From the NCBI GenBank assembly GCA_964498255.1, contig CAZCGW010000001.1, forward strand, positions 111,723 to 175,722: a stretch of DNA of 64,000 bases, given 5' to 3'. The translations under genes and the position numbers were made by a program. A model generated the notes under the pieces. It saw only the letters and a list, made by a program, of their open reading frames with translations. It was not told where the DNA came from and searched no databases. Origin of the DNA: Fluviibacter sp964498255 (GTDB lineage: Bacteria; Pseudomonadota; Gammaproteobacteria; Burkholderiales; Rhodocyclaceae). Positions 57,494 to 64,000 of this stretch are shown here, piece by piece (the first letter of the stretch is position 1; every line of letters begins with the position of its first letter).

Positions 57494-58855
57494 ATGCATT
57501 TGCATATTCTGGGTGTCTGCGGCACCTTCATGGGCGGTCTTGCGCAACTGGCTCGGGCGGCAGGACATAAAGTTACTGGTTGTGATGCGGGCGTTTACCC
57601 GCCCATGAGCGACCAGTTACGCGGTGCCGGTATTGAGTTGATCGAAGGCTTCGATCCATCACAGTTGGCGCTAAAGCCGGATGTGTTTGTGATTGGCAAC
57701 GCCGTTTCCCGTGGCAACCCATTGCTCGAAGCAATTCTTGATGCTGGGCTGCCTTATGTGTCTGGCCCGCAGTGGTTGGCAGAACATATTCTGCAAGGTC
57801 GCTGGGTGTTGGGTGTGGCGGGTACGCACGGCAAAACAACGACGGCCTCACTGCTCGCCTGGATTCTGGAAGATGCCGGCCTGGCACCGGGCTTTCTGAT
57901 CGGCGGTGTGCCATGCAACTTCGGCGTCTCTGCAAGGTTGCATGGTGCCTTAGAAGATTCACCGTTTTTCGTGATCGAAGCCGATGAATATGACACGGCC
58001 TTTTGCGACAAGCGTTCGAAGTTTGTGCACTACCATCCGCGCACAGCCATTCTGAATAATCTGGAATTCGACCATGCCGACATCTTTGCCGATCTTGGCG
58101 CGATCGAAACGCAGTTCCATCACCTGGTACGTACCATGCCGGGCAATGGTCTGATTGTTTCCAACGCCACAGAGCCAGCATTAACGCGAGTATTGGAGCG
58201 CGGTTGCTGGACGCCCGTTGAAGGCTTTGGCGCAGGCAGCGGTTACACCATTACGGGTGATGATGCGACGGGCAGCCTGATCGTTCACGAAGGCAGTAAA
58301 AAAATTGGCGAGGTTAGCTGGGCGCTCACCGGTGAACATAACCGGATGAATGCCTTGGCCGCTATGTTGGCCGCACGTCATGTGGGGGTGCCGCTGGATA
58401 AAGGCTTGGATGCCCTGTCGCGTTTTGAGAACGTTAAACGCCGTATGGAAGTGCGCGGTGTGGAACGCGGCGTCACGGTTTATGATGACTTTGCGCATCA
58501 CCCTACTGCAATTACCACCACGGTAGCCGGCCTCCGTCGTAAAGTGGGCGATGCCCGCATTCTTGCGGTCATTGAGCCTCGTTCCAACACCATGAAGCTG
58601 GGCGTCATGAAAGATCAACTGCCGCAGAGCCTGGCAGCGTGTGATCGTGTCTATTGCTATGGCGCCAATCTCGGTTGGGATGCGGCTGCAGCGTTGGCCC
58701 CCATGGGATCAAATGCTGAAGTGCATGAAGACTTCAATGCCATGGTTCAAGCGATTGTTGCCGAAGCCAAGGCTGGCGATCACGTGCTAGTCATGAGTAA
58801 TGGTGGCTTTCAGGGAATTCACAACAAGTTGTTAGAAGCCCTGATATCATCCTAA
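57494..58855 (+). CDS. mpl: UDP-N-acetylmuramate:L-alanyl-gamma-D-glutamyl-meso-diaminopimelate ligase
   Basis: Recycles cell-wall tripeptide onto UDP-MurNAc. The 453-residue protein starts MHLHILGVCGTFMGG, the Mpl (not MurC) N-terminus, has the ATP loop AGTHGKTTT near 109-117, the ENVKRRMEVRG and YDDFAHHPTAI segments, and the three Mur-ligase domains. The start is ATG 57494; an upstream open frame runs antisense to the divergent gene and is rejected. Confidence 0.95.
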   Translation: MHLHILGVCGTFMGGLAQLARAAGHKVTGCDAGVYPPMSDQLRGAGIELIEGFDPSQLALKPDVFVIGNAVSRGNPLLEAILDAGLPYVSGPQWLAEHILQGRWVLGVAGTHGKTTTASLLAWILEDAGLAPGFLIGGVPCNFGVSARLHGALEDSPFFVIEADEYDTAFCDKRSKFVHYHPRTAILNNLEFDHADIFADLGAIETQFHHLVRTMPGNGLIVSNATEPALTRVLERGCWTPVEGFGAGSGYTITGDDATGSLIVHEGSKKIGEVSWALTGEHNRMNALAAMLAARHVGVPLDKGLDALSRFENVKRRMEVRGVERGVTVYDDFAHHPTAITTTVAGLRRKVGDARILAVIEPRSNTMKLGVMKDQLPQSLAACDRVYCYGANLGWDAAAALAPMGSNAEVHEDFNAMVQAIVAEAKAGDHVLVMSNGGFQGIHNKLLEALISS

Positions 58856-58916
58856 AACGCTTTGTATTTTGCGCTCCGCAAACAAAGCACCTTAATTTTC
58901 TCTTGGAGAACCCTGC

Positions 58917-59513
58917 ATGAAAAAATCGCTGCTATTGGCCGCACTGCTGGCTACCGCTGGTCTGAATGTTCAAGCTCAAACGGCTGCTCCAGCTGCTGCC
59001 CCTGCCGCTGAAGTTGCTCCTGTTGCTGCAGAAGTTACCATCATGACGGCTACTGTTGATTCGGTAAACGCCAAGACACGTACCGTCATGCTGAAGAATG
59101 ACCAAGGCCAACTGGCACCTATGACCGTTGGTAAATCGGTCACTAACTTCAACAAGATCAAGAAGGGTGACACCTTTGTTGTTGAGTACGCACAAGCCGT
59201 CGTTGTTGGCCTGGTTGCTGCCCCTAAGGGTACTCAGCCTAACATTACTGCTACCCGTACCGTAAAGGTTCAGGATAAAGCCAACAAGAAACCGTTTGCT
59301 GAAGAAATCGATACCATCAAAGCAACGGCTGTGATCAAGAGCATCGACGCCAAGGCACGCACGGCAGAGATCACCATGCCTGATGGCAAGGTCAACAAGG
59401 TTAAAGTCGACAAGGCTGTTCTGGGTCTAGAAAACTTCAAGGTCGGCGACGACGTTGTCGTTGAGTACGTGCAGGACATGGCCGTTGGCTTTGTGGCAAC
59501 GCCTAAGAAGTAA
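58917..59513 (+). CDS. secreted protein with two tandem DUF5666-like domains
   Basis: A 198-residue exported protein: signal peptide to about residue 20 (NVQAQ), an Ala/Pro/Val linker to about 40, then two copies of a ~65-residue module. Copy 1 includes VDSVNAKTRTVML and KKGDTFVVEYAQAVVVGLVAAPKG; copy 2 includes IKSIDAKARTAEI and KVGDDVVVEYVQDMAVGFVATPKK. The modules look like small beta-barrel (OB/SH3-like) domains of the DUF5666 kind. Ligand and role are unknown. It has its own terminator and follows mpl by 61 bases. Confidence 0.7.
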   Translation: MKKSLLLAALLATAGLNVQAQTAAPAAAPAAEVAPVAAEVTIMTATVDSVNAKTRTVMLKNDQGQLAPMTVGKSVTNFNKIKKGDTFVVEYAQAVVVGLVAAPKGTQPNITATRTVKVQDKANKKPFAEEIDTIKATAVIKSIDAKARTAEITMPDGKVNKVKVDKAVLGLENFKVGDDVVVEYVQDMAVGFVATPKK

Positions 59514-59536
59514 CTAGTACTATTCGCACAAACGAT

Positions 59537-59566
59537 AAAGGCGCTTCGGCGCCTTTGTTGTTTTAG
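59537..59566 (+). terminator. Rho-independent terminator with UUCG loop
   Basis: AAAGGCGC and GCGCCTTT pair around the stable tetraloop TTCG, followed by a T-rich tail (GTTGTTTT). It ends the transcript of the secreted tandem-domain protein. Confidence 0.85.
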
Positions 59567-59599
59567 ACTGCGCAAATACAGAATCAATGAGGTGATGTG

Positions 59600-59887
59600 A
59601 TGTCCGTGAAAATTATCGGAATGATCCGGCTCAAGGATATGCAGTCTTTTGAGATTTACCGCAGCAAGGTAGGTGCCACGGTCGAACTTTATGGTGGTGC
59701 TGTTGCTGCAAGAGGCGCTGTTGATAAGTTCTATTGGAATGAGCTGCCGTGTGCAGAATTCAGTGCTTTTGTAGAACTCAGTTTTCCAAGTGCAGAGCAG
59801 GCAGATCGTTGGGCGGCGAGCCCTGAATATAAGGGCATCGTAGCCGTTCGCCAAGAGGCTATGGATTTAACGCTGTTTCGGGTGTAG
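59600..59887 (+). CDS. DUF1330-family protein
   Basis: A 95-residue protein of the dimeric ferredoxin-like DUF1330 family: KIIGMIRLKDMQSFEIYRSKVGATVELYGG (in parts) at the N-terminus and ELSFPSAEQADRWAASPEYKGIVAVRQ towards the end, the pattern of the family. Function unknown. ATG 59600 is preferred over GTG 59597, with GAGG seven bases upstream. It is convergent with the LysR gene. Confidence 0.75.
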   Translation: MSVKIIGMIRLKDMQSFEIYRSKVGATVELYGGAVAARGAVDKFYWNELPCAEFSAFVELSFPSAEQADRWAASPEYKGIVAVRQEAMDLTLFRV

Positions 59888-59929
59888 GTGTCGTGAGCTG
59901 ACAGGATGTTCGTTAGGGGGGCAAGCGAA

Positions 59930-60853
59930 TTACCATTTCTCTGTGCGTGAAATCTTGGCGTTGGCACCTTCTCCGAACTGCTTGGTTAAGAACTCGATGA
60001 AGGCGCGTATTTTGGCCGCAAGATTTTGCTTTTGTGAATGAACGGCATAAATGTCGGCCGAGGGTAATTCATAGTCTTCTAACAAGACTTCTAGTCTGCC
60101 CGCGCGCAGAAAGCGTGCAGCATCCCATTCCGAGCGCATAAGCACGCCGTGGCCATCGAGTGCCCAGTTAAGCACAACCTCACCATCATTGCTGCTCAAG
60201 TTGCCTCGTACTTTGATGGTTTGCGATGACTTGCCTTTGCTGAAGCGCCACAGCCCATAGGCGCTTTCATCCTGCCGGAGTATGAGGCAGTGGTGCTTGG
60301 TGAGTTCATTCGGTGAGGTAGGTCGGCCGAAAGCTTTGATGTAATCGGGTGAGGCAAAGATTCGCCGCCGGTTGCTGGCAATTTTTCGGGCGATGACGCG
60401 TGCGTCCGGGGGTTCGCCGAAGCGTATGCCAACATCAACAGTGCCTTCGGCAAGGCTGAGTGGGCGATCTGTTAAGAGCAGTTGAACTTCGAGTCCCGGG
60501 TATTCGCGTTCAAATTTTGAAATAACGGGTGCGATATACGTACGCCCGAAACCCAAGGTGGCGTTGACCTTTAATAACCCTTTGGGGGCGTTGCGGGTGC
60601 TGGAGACCTCTTGCTCGAGGTCATCAATCTCGGCGAGGATTCGGCGGCTGCCCGTGAGGTAGGCCTCGCCTTCGCTAGTGAGGTTGAGTCGGCGCGTGGT
60701 GCGGTTGATTAACCGCACACCCAGTCGTTGTTCAAGGTTTGCCAGCCATTTGCTTACGGCAGACGGGGTGACGTCAAATTCCTGGGCAACGGCCGAGAGA
60801 GTTCCGAGTTTGACCAGGGTAGAAAAAAAGACGAGATCTGTTGGTGCGCTCAT
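59930..60853 (-). CDS. LysR-family regulator of the tartrate/malate cluster
   Basis: A 307-residue LTTR. The N-terminal winged helix covers about 1-60 (LGTLSAVAQEFDVTPSAVSKWL); the rest is the two-lobed effector domain. It is divergent from the dehydrogenase gene with 89 bases between the starts, the layout of TtdR, TtuA or DmlR regulators, so it probably activates the cluster in response to tartrate or D-malate. GGAGGA stands four bases before its ATG. Confidence 0.87.
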   Translation of the reverse strand: MSAPTDLVFFSTLVKLGTLSAVAQEFDVTPSAVSKWLANLEQRLGVRLINRTTRRLNLTSEGEAYLTGSRRILAEIDDLEQEVSSTRNAPKGLLKVNATLGFGRTYIAPVISKFEREYPGLEVQLLLTDRPLSLAEGTVDVGIRFGEPPDARVIARKIASNRRRIFASPDYIKAFGRPTSPNELTKHHCLILRQDESAYGLWRFSKGKSSQTIKVRGNLSSNDGEVVLNWALDGHGVLMRSEWDAARFLRAGRLEVLLEDYELPSADIYAVHSQKQNLAAKIRAFIEFLTKQFGEGANAKISRTEKW

Positions 60854-60898
60854 TTATTCCTCCAGGGAAACAATGGTTTTCTCCGGTGTTTATTTTAT

Positions 60899-60914
60899 CT
60901 CATAAAGAAATGAG
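60899..60914. promoter_or_regulatory. candidate LysR operator
   Basis: CTCAT and ATGAG enclose six bases (AAAGAA) in the gap between the LysR gene and the dehydrogenase gene, 29 bases before the latter's start. It resembles a LysR-type dyad, but is short. Confidence 0.35.
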
Positions 60915-60942
60915 TAGAGTAATGGTGAATCAGGAGGAAGCC

Positions 60943-62010
60943 ATGAAAAAACACAGAGTTGCCGTAATACCAGGAGACGGAATCGGTAAAGAAGTTGTAC
61001 CAGAGGGCTTGCGCGTTCTGGATGCGGTGAGCTCTCGTTATGGCATCGAATTCCAGTGGGATGAGTTTGACTGGAGCTGTGACCATTACTTAAAGCATGG
61101 CCAGATGATGCCTGCTGATTGGAAAGAGCAGATTGGTAGCCATGATGCGATTTATTTCGGCGCTGTAGGTTGGCCTGAGACTGTGCCAGATCATATTTCG
61201 CTCTGGGGGCTTCTATTGAAGTTTCGTAGAGAGTTCGATCAATACGTCAATCTGCGTCCGGTTCGCCTAATGCCTGGCATTACCAGCCCTCTGGCCGGTC
61301 GGAAGGTGGGTGATATTGATTTCTACGTGGTGAGAGAAAACACGGAAGGCGAATACTCCAGTGTGGGCGGTCGAATGTATGAAGGCACCGACCAGGAAGT
61401 TGTTGTGCAGGAAAGTATTTTTACCCGTCGTGGGGTTGACCGTGTTCTGAAGTTTGCCTATGAACTAGCGCAAAAACGGGAGAAAAAACATCTCACCTCG
61501 GCTACCAAATCCAATGGCATTGCGATTTCAATGCCGTTCTGGGATGAGCGTGTAGAGGCAATGGCGCAGCACTTCCCTGAAGTGCGAACAGACAAATATC
61601 ACATCGATATCCTGACGGCACACTTTGTCAGAAACCCCAATTGGTTTGACGTGGTCGTGGCCTCTAATTTGTTTGGCGACATTCTTTCTGACTTAGGCCC
61701 CGCCTGTACAGGAACAATTGGCGTGGCACCTTCGGCCAATCTGAATCCGGATCGTAAATTTCCATCCATGTTTGAACCCGTCCATGGATCGGCACCCGAC
61801 ATCTACGGCCAAGGAATCGCAAATCCTATTGGTCAAATCTGGTGTGGCGCCATGATGCTCGAACACTTGGGATATGAGGCCGCTGCTAAATCAGTTATGA
61901 AGGCAATGGAACAAGTGATGGCCGAAGGTCCCAGGACACCGGATATGGGCGGAAATGCAAAGACCATCGATGTGGGTAAAGCAGTAGCAGATGCAGTGAA
62001 AGTTTCGTGA
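60943..62010 (+). CDS. tartrate dehydrogenase / D-malate dehydrogenase
   Basis: NAD-dependent beta-decarboxylating dehydrogenase of the isopropylmalate/isocitrate family, 355 aa, of TtuC/DmlA type. It has VIPGDGIGKEVVPEG near 8-22, the RPVRLMPGI segment, ENTEGEYSSVGGRMYEGT (typical of TtuC/DmlA), TKSNGI with the catalytic Lys, and GSAPDIYG. ATG 60943 follows AGGAGG; the ATGs at 60910 and 60925 are rejected. Whether tartrate or D-malate is the main substrate cannot be read from the sequence; the tartrate dehydratase gene downstream favours tartrate. Confidence 0.9.
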   Translation: MKKHRVAVIPGDGIGKEVVPEGLRVLDAVSSRYGIEFQWDEFDWSCDHYLKHGQMMPADWKEQIGSHDAIYFGAVGWPETVPDHISLWGLLLKFRREFDQYVNLRPVRLMPGITSPLAGRKVGDIDFYVVRENTEGEYSSVGGRMYEGTDQEVVVQESIFTRRGVDRVLKFAYELAQKREKKHLTSATKSNGIAISMPFWDERVEAMAQHFPEVRTDKYHIDILTAHFVRNPNWFDVVVASNLFGDILSDLGPACTGTIGVAPSANLNPDRKFPSMFEPVHGSAPDIYGQGIANPIGQIWCGAMMLEHLGYEAAAKSVMKAMEQVMAEGPRTPDMGGNAKTIDVGKAVADAVKVS

Positions 62011-62065
62011 GCAATAAATAGTTAAAAAATGAATCAAATAAGTGAAGTAAACAAAGGAGACTCAA

Positions 62066-63355
62066 ATGCAAACTGAGATTGAAAAGCGCACATTGCGCCG
62101 AATTACATGGCGGATTGTTCCGTTCATTATGTTGTTGTATTTCATTGCGTACATTGACCGAGTCAACATTGGCTTTGCTGCGCTTACTATGAAGCAAGAT
62201 CTTGGATTTACAGCATCGATGCTTGGTTTTGGTGCGGGGATATTTTTCTGGGGCTACTTCATGTTTGAAGTGCCTTCGAACATCATTCTTCACAAAGTAG
62301 GTGCTCGAATGTGGATTGCCCGTGTGATGGTTACATGGGGCATTATTTCAGGAGCGATGGCCTTTGTTGAGGGGCCTACTAGCTTCTACGTCATGCGATT
62401 CTTACTGGGTGCGGCAGAAGCAGGATTCTTCCCGGGAATCATTCTTTATTTAAGCTTTTGGTTCCCAGCCCGTCATCGAGCAGGTGTCACGGCTTTTTTC
62501 ATGGCTGCCGCACCTTTGTCCACTGCGATTGGGTCGCCGATTTCTGCTGCCTTGCTGGAGATGGAGGGGGTAATGAACCTTCACGGCTGGCAATGGATGT
62601 TCATTCTGGAAGCTGTTCCCGCATTTATCTTAGGGTTCGTTGTTCTGGCATACATGACAGACAAGCCAGAAAAGGCCAAATGGCTTAAGGATGACGAGCG
62701 TAACTGGCTTGTTGATGCAATGGCAGCAGAGAACGCAAGTAAAAGCGGCGAGGCTAAGCACAGCATTATTCGCGGTCTTTCCGATCCTCGTGTTCTTGGC
62801 CTTGCTCTGATTTACTTTGGCACTTCCGCAGGTCTCTACACGTTAGGCATTTGGGCACCGCAAATTATTAAAGGCTTAGGTGTTTCTTCGATGACGGTGG
62901 GCATTCTCAATGCGATTCCTCCGATTGTGTCGGTCGTTGCCATGGTGCTTTGGTCGCGTCACTCGGATAAAACAGGCGAGCGCACATGGCACGTGATCAT
63001 TGCCTGTGTGGCTGCAGCAGTTGGTTTAGTGATTGCTGCCAGCGCTAATAGCATCGTAGGCCTAATTGCTGCCTTGACGCTGGTTAATGTCGGTATCAGT
63101 TGTGCGAAGCCACCTCTGTGGAGCATGCCGACGATGTTCCTGTCGGGCGCGGCAGCCGCAACAGGTATTGCAACGATTAACTCGATTGGCAATCTTGGCG
63201 GCTTCGTTGCACCAAGCGTTATCGGATGGATCAAGGACTCGACGGGCAGTTATGCCGGCGGCCTGTATTTCGTGGCTGGTTTGCTCGTGTTTTCGGCAGT
63301 TCTTACGCTGATTATGTCGCGATTCCAAGCTAAGAAAACAACTTCAAACGTTTAA
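62066..63355 (+). CDS. MFS transporter of the anion:cation symporter family, probable tartrate importer
   Basis: A 429-residue protein with about 12 membrane helices in two halves. YFIAYIDRVNIGFAAL in helix 1 and FEVPSNIILHKVGARMWIAR in the loop 2-3 region are ACS-family (TtuB-like) marks. A central cytoplasmic loop (about 200-235) is charged. AAGGAG precedes the ATG. It lies between a tartrate dehydrogenase and a tartrate dehydratase gene, so uptake of tartrate or a related dicarboxylate is inferred. Confidence 0.87.
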   Translation: MQTEIEKRTLRRITWRIVPFIMLLYFIAYIDRVNIGFAALTMKQDLGFTASMLGFGAGIFFWGYFMFEVPSNIILHKVGARMWIARVMVTWGIISGAMAFVEGPTSFYVMRFLLGAAEAGFFPGIILYLSFWFPARHRAGVTAFFMAAAPLSTAIGSPISAALLEMEGVMNLHGWQWMFILEAVPAFILGFVVLAYMTDKPEKAKWLKDDERNWLVDAMAAENASKSGEAKHSIIRGLSDPRVLGLALIYFGTSAGLYTLGIWAPQIIKGLGVSSMTVGILNAIPPIVSVVAMVLWSRHSDKTGERTWHVIIACVAAAVGLVIAASANSIVGLIAALTLVNVGISCAKPPLWSMPTMFLSGAAAATGIATINSIGNLGGFVAPSVIGWIKDSTGSYAGGLYFVAGLLVFSAVLTLIMSRFQAKKTTSNV

Positions 63356-63379
63356 CTCAACAGATCGAGGATTATAAAA

Positions 63380-64000
63380 ATGGATAAGGTACAACAAGTC
63401 CAGTCTCTCACGGACACTATGGCAAAGTTCACAGCCTATATCGGTAAACGGCTTCCGAAAGACGTAAAAAAGAAGCTAGAAGAGTTGCGCACGCTGGAAA
63501 CCAACCCGCTCGCAAAATCGGTCTATGATTCGATGCATACGAATCAGGAAGCAGCCGACAAGTTGAACCGCCCGAGCTGTCAGGATACGGGCGTGATTCA
63601 GTACTTCGTTGAAGCAGGCGCTAACTTTCCGCTGCTTGGTGAGCTTGAAGAGGTTTTAAAGGATGCGCTTGCAGAGGCAACTCGCCTTGGCCCACTGCGT
63701 CATAACGCAGTGGAAACATTCGATGAGAAAAACACAGGTACCAATACAGGAACTCAAATTCCTTGGCTCGATTGGCGCATTGTTCCGGAAAAGGATACAT
63801 GCACGATTGACGTGTACATGGCTGGTGGTGGTTGCACCCTCCCTGGAGCCGCAAAGGTGCTGATGCCGGGCCAAGGGTACGAGGGTGTTGCAGAATTTGT
63901 GATGGATGTCATCACTGAGCGCGGCGTCAATGCATGCCCACCCTTACTCGTTGGTGTCGGTGTTTCGACATCGGTTGAAACTGCGGCTCGACTATCGAAG
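63380..64000 (+). CDS. ttdA: L(+)-tartrate dehydratase, alpha subunit (partial, cut by window end)
   Basis: Iron-sulphur hydro-lyase that converts L-tartrate to oxaloacetate together with TtdB. 207 codons of the 5' part are present; the family length is about 300. The cluster cysteines expected in class I fumarase/TtdA alpha proteins are seen in RPSCQDTG (Cys67), GGGCTLPG (Cys152) and NACPPLLVG. Other shared parts are FPLLGELE, LRHNAVE and VLMPGQGYEGV. A ttdB gene is expected just past the window. It follows the MFS gene by 24 bases. Confidence 0.9.
   Translation, partial: MDKVQQVQSLTDTMAKFTAYIGKRLPKDVKKKLEELRTLETNPLAKSVYDSMHTNQEAADKLNRPSCQDTGVIQYFVEAGANFPLLGELEEVLKDALAEATRLGPLRHNAVETFDEKNTGTNTGTQIPWLDWRIVPEKDTCTIDVYMAGGGCTLPGAAKVLMPGQGYEGVAEFVMDVITERGVNACPPLLVGVGVSTSVETAARLSK

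Overview
The window looks like chromosomal DNA of a betaproteobacterium. This rests on gene order: accB-accC-prmA beside aroQ, a TlpA-like thioredoxin and mpl; pilMNOPQ-aroK-aroB followed by gltB-gltD; and a zapB-like gene, zapA and a probable 6S RNA in a row. The genus cannot be fixed from the sequence alone. Coding density is high. No rRNA, tRNA, CRISPR array, insertion sequence or phage gene was seen.

Layout. 1-6.5 kb: malic enzyme (maeB), two small envelope proteins, ilvD, lgt and a VOC-family gene that may be a methylmalonyl-CoA epimerase. 6.5-8.45 kb: a small accessory patch with a Fic protein and an RHH/PIN toxin-antitoxin pair, each with an inverted repeat at its promoter. 8.5-16.2 kb: a minus-strand propionyl-CoA operon (mcm, meaB, pccB, pccA) and a divergent GntR regulator. 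16.2-16.9 kb: zapB-like, zapA and a probable 6S RNA. 17-31 kb: vitamin B12 region. A cobalamin riboswitch leads btuB-btuC-btuD; a minus-strand operon carries bluB, cobD, cobO, cobB, cbiB, btuF and cobS; a plus-strand operon carries cobQ, cobU, cobT and cobC. 31-32.2 kb: an LPS heptosyltransferase. 32.5-38.4 kb: pilMNOPQ and aroKB. 38.4-44.9 kb: gltBD behind a sigma-54 promoter. 45-47 kb: PHA synthase, on its own. 47-52.8 kb: a DUF1289 mini-protein, an isoaspartate-methyltransferase-type gene, waaA, waaC, a glycosyltransferase, an acyltransferase and a PfkB kinase. 52.8-59.6 kb: prmA, accC, accB, aroQ, a thioredoxin lipoprotein, an unknown nucleotidyltransferase-like gene, mpl and a secreted tandem-domain protein. 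59.6-64 kb: a DUF1330 gene and a tartrate cluster (LysR regulator, tartrate/D-malate dehydrogenase, MFS transporter, tartrate dehydratase alpha subunit), cut by the window end.

How it works together. Propionyl-CoA carboxylase and methylmalonyl-CoA mutase turn propionyl-CoA into succinyl-CoA. The mutase needs adenosylcobalamin, and uptake plus late B12 synthesis genes lie about 2 kb away. The corrin-ring genes are not in the window. Malic enzyme and the tartrate genes add C4-acid metabolism, and PHA synthase stores surplus acyl units. Least ordinary are the Fic and toxin-antitoxin patch with its putative operators, the possible translational expression platform of the btuB riboswitch, the short PilQ with divergent PilM and PilO, and the secreted tandem-domain protein. 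No clearly new multi-gene system was found.
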